Positions 1 through 5,196 of a DNA stretch of 5,694 nucleotides are shown one piece after another. Every line of letters begins with the position of its first letter. Position 1 is the first letter of the stretch. This DNA comes from Methanomicrobiales archaeon (GTDB lineage: Archaea; Halobacteriota; Methanomicrobia; Methanomicrobiales; JACTUA01), in contig JAJRCL010000093.1 of assembly GCA_028679035.1 (NCBI GenBank), forward strand, positions 1 to 5,694, given 5' to 3'. The translations under genes were made by a program, and so were the position numbers. The notes below the pieces were generated by a model, which was given only the letters and a program-made list of their open reading frames with translations, was not told the origin of the DNA and did not search any database.

Positions 1-688
1 TATCACTGACGAACTCCGGGCGCACCTCGCTGGGAAATGTGCCGAAGTACACCATTCCCCGCAGCCGTGCGAGGAGTTTTTCCACTTTGTCCATGCGGGG
101 ATGGATACCATCGGACCCGTAAGCAAATGCATTGGGGCTGACGAACCGCTGGTCCCGGTGGCGGGAGGCAGATGCGACTATAGCATCTATCGAGCGGTGG
201 CGCATGCCGCATCCGAAGAGCCGGGGCGTCTGGCAGAAGAAGCACCCCTGCGGGCATCCCCGGGTGATCTCCGTATACCCTTTCATCGTTGAAAATGGTG
301 GAAAAGCATCGAGAAGAACAGTCGTGTCGGCCGGGAAGTAGCCTTCCCGGTTCGCGACGCCCGGAATGAGACTGTTGCCCCCGTGTTCAATATGGCGCAA
401 CAGTGCCGGGAGGGTGTGTTCCCCTTCGCCGACAATGACATAGTCCGCGTACGTGGCGACTTCCGCATAGCATGCGGAGGCGTGGGGGCCGCCGGCAATC
501 GTAATACAGTCTGCTCCCGTAATCTCCTCCTGCAGCCGCACCGCCGTGATAGAATTGAGAGAATAGCAGGTGATGTCCTTTTCCGGGCAGGAAACAGGAT
601 TGAGATTGTAACCGGCACGTTCACAGGCCGCAAACAGGGCGGCGTATGAATTGCGGGCCTGCGGGATATCCCGCCAGTGGACCTTCAC
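1..688 (-). CDS. B12-binding-like / radical SAM domain protein, resembles MJ_1487 family (partial, C-terminus off the left edge)
   Basis: This is a radical SAM enzyme of unknown substrate, cut by the window after residue 229. The visible protein begins MKVHWRDIPQARNSYAALFA, with an N-terminal Rossmann-like half of the B12-binding type (AGGPHAS at about 65-71, VIVGEGE at about 84-90). The radical SAM core then opens with the cluster motif CPQGCFFC: C145, C149 and C152, the CX3CX2C ligands of a [4Fe-4S] cluster that cleaves S-adenosylmethionine. I see no DxHxxG cobalamin-ligand motif in the N-terminal half, so true B12 binding is doubtful. The start is a GTG at 688-686. It lies 12 bases after the stop of the upstream gene, in the same frame, with no ATG before residue 135, and the N-terminus looks right for the family as I recall it. 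Only a weak purine run precedes it, so translation probably depends on the upstream gene. The family name is from memory of its N-terminus and domain order; the radical SAM call is secure. Confidence 0.85.
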   Translation of the reverse strand, partial: MKVHWRDIPQARNSYAALFAACERAGYNLNPVSCPEKDITCYSLNSITAVRLQEEITGADCITIAGGPHASACYAEVATYADYVIVGEGEHTLPALLRHIEHGGNSLIPGVANREGYFPADTTVLLDAFPPFSTMKGYTEITRGCPQGCFFCQTPRLFGCGMRHRSIDAIVASASRHRDQRFVSPNAFAYGSDGIHPRMDKVEKLLARLRGMVYFGTFPSEVRPEFVSD

Positions 689-700
689 AAAGCCCCGGCG

Positions 701-1111
701 CTACGCACAGAGTTCACCCGGGTACTCGACCTCCCCACTCTCCCCGTGGACCGTGGCCACGATCCCGCTTTGCAGGCGAATAACCGGAACCTCCAGACGG
801 TCGACCATCGGGATCCCGGCGATGATCGCACCAACGACGATGATTGGCTCCGCATCGTCATTGATGATGGCGGCAGGGGCCACGCCGTTTTTCTGCAGTG
901 CATAGAGGACATACGACCCGACGGTGGAGCCTTTACCGTGCCGGAATGCAAGCACACGGCCGGCAACCGATTCCCCCTGGAGAGGATGCCCTTTCTCGAC
1001 GATTTTTCCGGTCGCCGGGTCCACGCCGGAAAGAAATGAGATCGGTTCCGGAGAAACGAGGATAGGCCCGGTACCAGAACCCCGTGCAATACCCCTTCCT
1101 TTCAGGATCAT
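701..1111 (-). CDS. Phosphomevalonate dehydratase small subunit (DUF126 / aconitase X swivel domain)
   Basis: The 136-residue product matches the DUF126 swivelling-domain family in length and motifs: KGRGIARG at 4-11, GHPLQGESVAG at 41-51, GKGSTVGSYVLYAL at 59-72, and GAIIAGIPMVDRL at 94-106. In archaea this small subunit pairs with a DUF521 large subunit that carries an iron-sulfur cluster. Together they dehydrate (R)-5-phosphomevalonate to trans-anhydromevalonate 5-phosphate in the archaeal mevalonate pathway, which feeds isoprenoid lipid synthesis. The serine/threonine of the GKGST loop belongs to the predicted active site. The start is the ATG at 1111-1109, because an in-frame TGA lies three codons upstream. 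A GGAGG at 1130-1126 precedes it at a rather long 14-base spacing. No large-subunit gene is visible; the downstream partner is a radical SAM gene. A related role such as a hydroxyproline-type aconitase X dehydratase is possible but less likely in a methanogen. Confidence 0.9.
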   Translation of the reverse strand: MILKGRGIARGSGTGPILVSPEPISFLSGVDPATGKIVEKGHPLQGESVAGRVLAFRHGKGSTVGSYVLYALQKNGVAPAAIINDDAEPIIVVGAIIAGIPMVDRLEVPVIRLQSGIVATVHGESGEVEYPGELCA

Positions 1112-1125
1112 ATCTCGCCGTCAGT

Positions 1126-1130
1126 CCTCC
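1126..1130 (-). promoter_or_regulatory. Ribosome binding site of the phosphomevalonate dehydratase small subunit gene
   Basis: On the minus strand a perfect GGAGG lies in the short leader, 14 bases before the ATG at 1111. The spacing is longer than usual, but no other in-frame start exists between the site and that ATG. Confidence 0.6.
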
Positions 1131-1145
1131 AAATAAACAACCTAT

Positions 1146-1154
1146 TATTCTATA
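1146..1154 (+). promoter_or_regulatory. TATA-like element for the PAN gene, predicting a leaderless transcript
   Basis: The plus strand carries ATTCTATAA here, centred about 25 bases before the ATG at 1175. Archaeal transcription usually starts about that far from the TATA box, so the mRNA should begin at or within a few bases of the start codon. No Shine-Dalgarno sequence lies in the bases just before the ATG, as expected of a leaderless message. Confidence 0.5.
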
Positions 1155-1160
1155 ACGACC

Positions 1161-1170
1161 CTATTTATAT
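1161..1170 (-). promoter_or_regulatory. TATA box for the minus-strand dehydratase/radical SAM unit
   Basis: The minus strand reads ATATAAATAG here, a strong archaeal TATA-box match in an AT-rich island. Initiation about 25 bases downstream would fall near position 1141, giving a leader of roughly 30 bases that contains the GGAGG at 1130-1126. The position agrees with the ribosome site and start codon. The transcription start itself is inferred. Confidence 0.6.
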
Positions 1171-1174
1171 TGTC

Positions 1175-2332
1175 ATGGAAGACACGGCGGTCAATAACGT
1201 CGGCAGCGATAACGAACTCTCTCAGCTTCGCATCCGTGAACTGGAAGGCCAAGTCGTCGAGATGCGTGGCAGAGTGGATGCGCTGCAGAAGGAAGTGACC
1301 CAACTCCGGCGGGAGAATGCTCAGCTGAAGCGTGTTCCGCTCTTTGTCGCCGTCGTGGTGGACCTTCTGGGGAACAGCGAGGTCTATCTCCGGCAGCAGG
1401 GAAACAACCAGGAGTATATCAGCCAAGTCGCAGACGACCTCTATAAAGTTCTCAAACCCGGAACAAAGGTCGCCGTCAACAATACCCTCTCAATCGTCAA
1501 AGTGATCGGCAACATCTATGATTCCCGGGTGCGGGTCATGGAACTCGAGGAATCCCCTGATGTTACCTTCGAGGCAATTGGGGGTCTTGAGAACGAGATT
1601 GAAGAGGTGCGGGAAGCGGTGGAGTATCCCCTGACCCACCCGGAGAAGTTCGAGAAGATCAAGGTGGAACCCCCCAAGGGCGTCCTCCTGTTTGGTCCGC
1701 CCGGCACCGGGAAAACCCTGATCGCGAAAGCTGTTGCCCATGAGGCAAAGGCGACCTTCATCCGCATGTCCGGGAGCGAACTCGTGCATAAGTTCATCGG
1801 GGAAGGAGCACAGCTCGTGCGCGAGCTCTTCTCGCTGGCACGGGAACGGGCTCCGTCGATCGTCTTCATCGACGAAATCGATGCGATCGGGAGCATGCGT
1901 ACGCATGACGGAACCAGCGGCAGCGCAGAGGTCCAGCGGACAATGATGCAGCTCCTCGCAGAGATGGACGGGTTCGACAACCGGGGCGATGTACGCATCA
2001 TGGCCGCAACCAACCGCCTGGATATGCTGGATCCGGCACTCCAGCGTCCGGGGAGATTTGACCGCATTATCGAGATCCCCCTCCCGGACGCCGATGGGAG
2101 AAGGCGAATCCTCCAGATTCATACGAAACACCTCAATCACCGCGGTGTTGATCTCGAGGAGATCGTGCACAAGACGGAAAAATACACCGGTGCCGACCTG
2201 CAGGCAGTCTGCCGGGAGGCCGGGATGATGGCGGTACGCAGAGGTGCCGATGCGGTAGAGCACTCCGACTTTCTGGCGGCAGTGAGAAAAGTGAGAAACG
2301 ATCCCGTTATGGACAACCGGATGTACCGCTGA
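1175..2332 (+). CDS. pan: Proteasome-activating nucleotidase (PAN), AAA+ ATPase
   Basis: This is the hexameric AAA+ ATPase that unfolds proteins and feeds them into the archaeal 20S proteasome in the cytoplasm. Domains in order: an N-terminal coiled coil (about 12-52), an OB-fold domain (about 54-125, with a proline at 55 near the junction), and an AAA+ module. Visible motifs are Walker A GPPGTGKT (174-181), the substrate-gripping pore loop KFIGEGA (206-212), Walker B IVFIDE (229-234), sensor 1 AATNR (277-281), arginine fingers in RPGRFDR (R291, R294) and TGADL (338-342) near sensor 2. The last three residues, MYR, fit the hydrophobic-Tyr-X tail that docks on the proteasome alpha ring and opens its gate. 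At 385 residues it is shorter than the roughly 430 of the Methanocaldococcus protein, mainly at the N-terminus. The usual NRPD after sensor 1 is NRLD here, so it may be a divergent PAN paralogue. The start codon agrees with the TATA position. It converges with the next gene, 3 bases apart. Confidence 0.93.
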   Translation: MEDTAVNNVGSDNELSQLRIRELEGQVVEMRGRVDALQKEVTQLRRENAQLKRVPLFVAVVVDLLGNSEVYLRQQGNNQEYISQVADDLYKVLKPGTKVAVNNTLSIVKVIGNIYDSRVRVMELEESPDVTFEAIGGLENEIEEVREAVEYPLTHPEKFEKIKVEPPKGVLLFGPPGTGKTLIAKAVAHEAKATFIRMSGSELVHKFIGEGAQLVRELFSLARERAPSIVFIDEIDAIGSMRTHDGTSGSAEVQRTMMQLLAEMDGFDNRGDVRIMAATNRLDMLDPALQRPGRFDRIIEIPLPDADGRRRILQIHTKHLNHRGVDLEEIVHKTEKYTGADLQAVCREAGMMAVRRGADAVEHSDFLAAVRKVRNDPVMDNRMYR

Positions 2333-2335
2333 GGA

Positions 2336-3190
2336 TCAGGGCTTTTCCTTTTCCTCCATCAGCCTCTCAATAAAACTCGACTGCAGATCAAGGATTATAT
2401 TCATTTTTCCGATCAGTTCCTGCTGTTTGAGGCTGATTTCCATGAGCTCCTGCACCATCTCTTTTCCCGTACCTATCTGCTGCTGTAATTCAGAAATGTC
2501 CCGGGCGACGGTCTGTCGGACGAGGCGCAGCTGGCTTTTCTCAATGTCGCCGAGGAATTTGCGGATCGTCTCCTCGTAGAGCTGTACCTCGGTGGTACCG
2601 GGAAACCCTCCGGCTGGTTCGGTGGCCGGCTTTGTTTCGGCAAGCGGCGAATCATGAGGCGGGGTAGTTGCCGGGACATCCTTCCGTATGAACTGGGCAC
2701 AGATGTTTCGGGAAGAGGCAACCTTTGGAGCGAGTTCGTGGTTCAGTTCAATCGCCCGTGCGTAGCACTGGTCTGCTTCTTCGAAACGCCCCTGGGCAAA
2801 GAGGATATCTCCTTTTGCCTTCCATGCCAGAGAGTAGTCCGGGTTTATCTCAATGGCACGTTCATAGCAGTAGATCGCGTCATTGGTCCTTCCCAGGGAA
2901 TCGAGGACGAATCCTTTGATGAACCAGATATTGGAGAACTGCGGGTTGATCTCCAGGGACCGGTCATAACATTGTACCGCCTCTTCATACTGTTTCAGGT
3001 TGACGAGGCAGTTTCCTTTCCTTCCCCATGCGATCGAAGCAACGGCAGAATTCGGGTCTATCTCGAGCGCCCGGGTGAAACAGACGATCGCATCCTCGTA
3101 CTTCTTCTGGTTGCACAGTTCGATACCATCGTTCACGAACCGGGAGGGCGTCGTATCCGCAGAAGGAAAAATCCGCCACGCCATACGCAT
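2336..3190 (-). CDS. TPR-repeat protein with C-terminal coiled-coil domain, function unknown
   Basis: This is a predicted soluble scaffold of 284 residues; I do not recognise a named family. Four tetratricopeptide repeats fill about residues 15-154, each with the pattern of paired helices ending in ALEIDPN-, SLEINPQ-, AIEINPD- or AIELN-like turns. A proline/threonine/alanine-rich linker (about 170-200) leads to a charged helical region (about 202-280) with heptad-like spacing, predicted to be a coiled coil. There is no signal peptide or membrane segment. The C-terminal region aligns without gaps to the whole core of the upstream small protein, both containing a FLxxhEKxQ motif (h = hydrophobic; residues 212-220 here). 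The ATG at 3190 is chosen because it overlaps the upstream stop as TGATG and has GGAG five bases before it; a GTG one codon earlier is possible but sits too close to that site. TPRs bind other proteins, so a partner-binding role is likely, with the coiled coil giving oligomerisation. The partner is unknown. Confidence 0.85.
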   Translation of the reverse strand: MRMAWRIFPSADTTPSRFVNDGIELCNQKKYEDAIVCFTRALEIDPNSAVASIAWGRKGNCLVNLKQYEEAVQCYDRSLEINPQFSNIWFIKGFVLDSLGRTNDAIYCYERAIEINPDYSLAWKAKGDILFAQGRFEEADQCYARAIELNHELAPKVASSRNICAQFIRKDVPATTPPHDSPLAETKPATEPAGGFPGTTEVQLYEETIRKFLGDIEKSQLRLVRQTVARDISELQQQIGTGKEMVQELMEISLKQQELIGKMNIILDLQSSFIERLMEEKEKP

Positions 3191-3501
3191 CACTGCTCCA
3201 TGGATTCCCCGGCGGGTTCTCCGCTGTCAATGCCTCTTCCCCGGGCAAGTGCTTCCAGGGCCCGTCCCTGCTGATCGAGGACTGTTCCGATCTTCGCAAT
3301 GACGTCCTGTTCCCGTTCGATCAGCTCATTCAGCTCCTGAATGACCCTTTTTTCCTCTTGGATCTGCTCACGGAGGAGCTTGGATTCCTGTTCCACCTTG
3401 CTCCGGATGATCTTCCACTGGGTCTTCTCGAGTTCGGAAAGAAACTGCTTGATAGACTGATCGAATTGCCCTGAAGATCGTTGATCCTGCGTGTTCACCA
3501 T
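3190..3501 (-). CDS. Small coiled-coil protein paired with the TPR protein, function unknown
   Basis: The product has 103 residues and is almost entirely a charged helix (about 13-85) rich in Glu, Gln, Lys and Leu/Ile/Val at heptad-like spacing, so it is a predicted coiled coil. I recognise no catalytic motif, signal peptide or membrane segment. Residues 13-85 match the C-terminal domain of the downstream TPR protein without gaps, including FLSELEKTQ at 20-28. The frame is open up to an ATG at 3639. I chose the ATG at 3501 instead: AAGGA at 3515-3511 lies nine bases before it, the matching domain starts soon after it, and the upstream stretch is AT-rich with promoter-like sequence and unhelical residues. 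Its stop overlaps the next start by one base, so the two proteins are probably made together by translational coupling and may form one complex. Confidence 0.75.
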   Translation of the reverse strand: MVNTQDQRSSGQFDQSIKQFLSELEKTQWKIIRSKVEQESKLLREQIQEEKRVIQELNELIEREQDVIAKIGTVLDQQGRALEALARGRGIDSGEPAGESMEQ

Positions 3502-3510
3502 CGTCCCCGT

Positions 3511-3515
3511 TCCTT
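3511..3515 (-). promoter_or_regulatory. Ribosome binding site that decides the start of the small coiled-coil gene
   Basis: The minus strand reads AAGGA nine bases before the ATG at 3501. The more distal in-frame ATG at 3639 has no comparable site, which supports the shorter protein. Confidence 0.5.
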
Positions 3516-3534
3516 GTAGTATCCCTATGTCGGG

Positions 3535-3543
3535 AATAAACTT
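3535..3543 (-). promoter_or_regulatory. Possible TATA box for the coiled-coil/TPR operon
   Basis: On the minus strand AAAGTTTATTC lies about 38 bases before the ATG at 3501. Initiation 25 bases downstream would fall around 3515, giving a very short leader. The match is only moderate, and it sits close to the ribosome site. Confidence 0.3.
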
Positions 3544-3614
3544 TAATGTTGGTGAATGCTTCTTCGGATATTGATACAAACGCCTGCCGAACGGATATGG
3601 TTCATTTTCAATCC

Positions 3615-3646
3615 TGTTATCGATGTTCGGTGTTATCAAAGTTCAA
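3615..3646. repeat. Degenerate 16-base tandem repeat, two copies
   Basis: Copy one (3615-3630) and copy two (3631-3646) both begin TGTTATC and share GTTC near the end; 12 of 16 positions agree by eye. It lies about 115 bases upstream of the coiled-coil operon start. Paired sites one and a half helical turns apart could bind a regulator, but no protein is suggested by the sequence. Confidence 0.4.
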
Positions 3647-3651
3647 CATCG
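3621..3651. repeat. Inverted repeat CGATGTT / AACATCG
   Basis: Seven-base perfect arms at 3621-3627 and 3645-3651 are separated by 17 bases and overlap the tandem repeat. It could be a small hairpin or a spaced operator. No T-tract follows on either strand, so it is unlikely to be a terminator. Confidence 0.4.
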
Positions 3652-3863
3652 TTTTGAAGTAAATACACAAACCGAAAACATTCACGGATATCGATAATGG
3701 CTCAGGTCGTTGTGCCCGTAGGAATACAACGATCACAGATCCTATACCTGCACGACAATTCGACAGGCAGTACCTGCCTCCTCTTTCCTCCAACGCACGT
3801 GAGGTTGAGCCTTAGATTCTGATGAGTTTCCTTCCGATTGTTTGGTGCAGAGTGTTCAATGAT

Positions 3864-4808
3864 TCAAGGGACAATGACCGTACCGCCTTCTCCCCGGAGG
3901 GCTGCGAGCGCCCGGGAAGGCGTGGTGATGATCGCAGCCGATCCCCCGGAGTCAAGGAACTCGATGGCTGCCTCGATCTTGGGGCCCATACTTCCGTGCG
4001 GGAAGTGTCCCTCTGCAAGGTACCGCATCGCATCTGCACGCGTGAGCCGGTCCAGGTTTTCCTGCGAGGGCCGGTCATAGTTCAGTGCGACCTTCTCGAC
4101 GTCGGTAAGGATGAGCAGGACCTCGGCATTGATGATCCGTGCAAGTAAGGCAGCGGTGTGGTCCTTGTCAATCACCGCTTCGATGCCGGTAATTTCCTGA
4201 TCCGGAGACCGGATAACCGGTACTCCCCCGCCCCCGGCTGCAATAATGATCACGCCCGCGGAATACAATGTCCGGATGACCTCTTCCTCAAGGATCTGGA
4301 TCGGACGCGGGGAAGGGACCATCCGCCGGTATCCCCGCCCGCTGTCGTTCTCCGCCACCCAGCCTTTTTCTGTGCGCAGGCGGGATGCCTCGAGGGCAGT
4401 GTAAAACGGGCCGATGGGTTTGGAGGGTGCCGCGAATGCCGGATCGTTGGGATCAACAACCACCTGGGTGAGAAGGGTGACCACTGGGGCGTTCAGCCCG
4501 TGTGTGTCCAGTTCGCTGCGCAGGGACTGCTGGATCATGTACCCGATCATCCCCTGGCTCTCTGCCCCGCAGACATCCAGTGTCATCGGGGGAAGCACAT
4601 TTTTTGCGAGCTCGTTACGGAGGAGGATGTCCCCCACCTGAGGACCATTCCCGTGCGTGATCGCAATATGGCAGTCGTTGCGCACGAGTTCCACAAGCTG
4701 GCGGGACGTCTCACGGACATGCCGGAACTGTTCCTCCTTCGTTCCTTTCTCGCGGTGCTTGAGGATTGCATTTCCCCCGAGCGCGACCAGAACTTTCCTG
4801 CAGGGCAT
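3864..4808 (-). CDS. arcC: Carbamate kinase
   Basis: This cytoplasmic enzyme interconverts carbamoyl phosphate + ADP with carbamate + ATP. It has the amino-acid kinase fold and, at 314 residues, the normal family length. Visible landmarks are ALGGNA at 9-14 (phosphate-binding glycines), THGNGPQVG at 51-59, DVCGAESQGMIGYM at 78-91, AAGGGGVPV at 190-198, the VIDKDHTAALLA segment at 212-223, LTDVEKV at 234-240 and HGSMGPKIEAA at 271-281, all as expected of an active enzyme. The ATG at 4808 has AGGAG at 4822-4818, nine bases upstream. No arginine deiminase or ornithine carbamoyltransferase gene accompanies it here, so the pathway direction is open: ATP gain from carbamoyl phosphate, or carbamoyl phosphate supply, as has been discussed for other archaea. 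It appears to be a single-gene transcript diverging from the CsbD-like gene. Confidence 0.95.
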   Translation of the reverse strand: MPCRKVLVALGGNAILKHREKGTKEEQFRHVRETSRQLVELVRNDCHIAITHGNGPQVGDILLRNELAKNVLPPMTLDVCGAESQGMIGYMIQQSLRSELDTHGLNAPVVTLLTQVVVDPNDPAFAAPSKPIGPFYTALEASRLRTEKGWVAENDSGRGYRRMVPSPRPIQILEEEVIRTLYSAGVIIIAAGGGGVPVIRSPDQEITGIEAVIDKDHTAALLARIINAEVLLILTDVEKVALNYDRPSQENLDRLTRADAMRYLAEGHFPHGSMGPKIEAAIEFLDSGGSAAIITTPSRALAALRGEGGTVIVP

Positions 4809-4817
4809 TTGATGTTA

Positions 4818-4822
4818 CTCCT
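4818..4822 (-). promoter_or_regulatory. Ribosome binding site of carbamate kinase
   Basis: The minus strand reads AGGAG nine bases before the ATG at 4808, a standard spacing. Unlike the PAN and CsbD-like genes, this message must therefore carry a leader. Confidence 0.65.
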
Positions 4823-4979
4823 GTTTCAGCGACATTTTTCTGTATACCGGTTACCGTGAAATGAATTATCGATTAGTTGCATCCGGTACTATGAAGGTTG
4901 CGAAGAATGTATCAATTCGTTCGCTGGTGCGAGGCGGATCATACCACACATACGACAACTTCCTGATAATCACCGCATG

Positions 4980-4989
4980 TATTATTAAT
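4980..4989 (+). promoter_or_regulatory. TATA box for the CsbD-like gene, predicting a leaderless or near-leaderless transcript
   Basis: TATTATTAAT lies with its centre about 27 bases before the ATG at 5012. No Shine-Dalgarno motif occurs between it and the start codon. As with the PAN gene, this arrangement points to an mRNA that begins at or very near the start codon. Confidence 0.45.
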
Positions 4990-5011
4990 CCCAGCAGCTA
5001 TCTGACTGACC

Positions 5012-5182
5012 ATGAATGTCGACGAGGTAAAGGGAAAGGGTAAACAAATCAAGGGAAAAATCCGGGAAGAAGCAGGAAAATTGACCGGCAACAAAAAGGA
5101 ACAGGTCAAAGGCAAGATCGAACAGGTGGAAGGGGTTGTTCAGGAAGAAATCGGGAAAATAAAAGGAAAACTCAAAAAATAA
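5012..5182 (+). CDS. CsbD-like small lysine-rich protein
   Basis: This 56-residue, very hydrophilic protein begins MNVDEVKGKGKQIKGKIREE and contains AGKLTG at 21-26, the pattern of the CsbD-like family. That family is widespread in bacteria, is often induced by general stress and has no defined biochemical role. Fifteen of its 56 residues are lysine and there is no cysteine, tryptophan or membrane segment. It has an internal repeat: residues 6-24 and 32-50 align without gaps with 10 of 19 identities (VKGK...Q..G...EE.GK), and a third partial copy IKGKLKK ends the protein. Bacterial CsbD proteins are usually slightly longer. The gene stands alone between a TATA-like element and a strong hairpin terminator. 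Its base composition is notably A-rich compared with its neighbours, partly because of the lysine codons. A stress-related role is inferred from the family only. Confidence 0.85.
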   Translation: MNVDEVKGKGKQIKGKIREEAGKLTGNKKEQVKGKIEQVEGVVQEEIGKIKGKLKK

Positions 5183-5196
5183 AACGAGACACCGGT

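Larger units (their letters stand above)
3502..3863. other. Non-coding spacer of 362 bases upstream of the coiled-coil operon and downstream of carbamate kinase
   Basis: I see no convincing gene here. The right part is the 3' side of carbamate kinase and the left part is the promoter side of the coiled-coil operon. The spacer is more AT-rich than its neighbours. It contains three copies of CGGATAT (3565, 3592, 3685), a degenerate tandem repeat (3615-3646), an inverted repeat (3621-3651) and a short GC-rich hairpin (3765-3779). A 41-codon open frame at 3697-3822 lacks a ribosome site and recognisable product. The repeats look more like regulatory DNA than coding sequence. Confidence 0.5.

Noticed and set aside
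283..633. Minus-strand open frame in a different register from the radical SAM gene
   Set aside because: The product is arginine/serine-rich low-complexity translation; the adjacent frame gives the radical SAM cluster motif and conserved segments.
1490..2263. Long minus-strand open frame (257 codons) opposite the PAN gene
   Set aside because: It is the antisense of a clearly conserved AAA+ gene, with no recognisable motifs of its own; the open frame follows from high GC at third codon positions.
2654..3274. Plus-strand open frame (206 codons) opposite the TPR and coiled-coil genes
   Set aside because: The minus strand has clear TPR repeats and coiled-coil heptads here; the plus-strand product has no coherent features.
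3502..3639. N-terminal extension of the small coiled-coil protein to an ATG at 3639
   Set aside because: The extra 46 residues show no helical pattern or similarity to the paralogous domain, the DNA contains promoter-like and repeat sequence, and a better ribosome site precedes the ATG at 3501.
3765..3779. Hairpin AGGCAG-TAC-CTGCCT downstream of carbamate kinase
   Set aside because: It has the shape of a short terminator stem, but it is about 85 bases past the stop and no T-tract follows on the minus strand.
3697..3822. Plus-strand 41-codon open frame (MAQVVVPVGIQRS...)
   Set aside because: No ribosome site, no convincing promoter and no recognisable product; an open frame this short is expected by chance.
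4158..4859. Plus-strand open frame (233 codons) opposite carbamate kinase
   Set aside because: It lies antisense to a complete, motif-rich enzyme and its product resembles no family.
4861..5043. Plus-strand 60-codon open frame overlapping the CsbD-like start
   Set aside because: It covers the promoter of the CsbD-like gene, overlaps its start in another frame and has no recognisable features.
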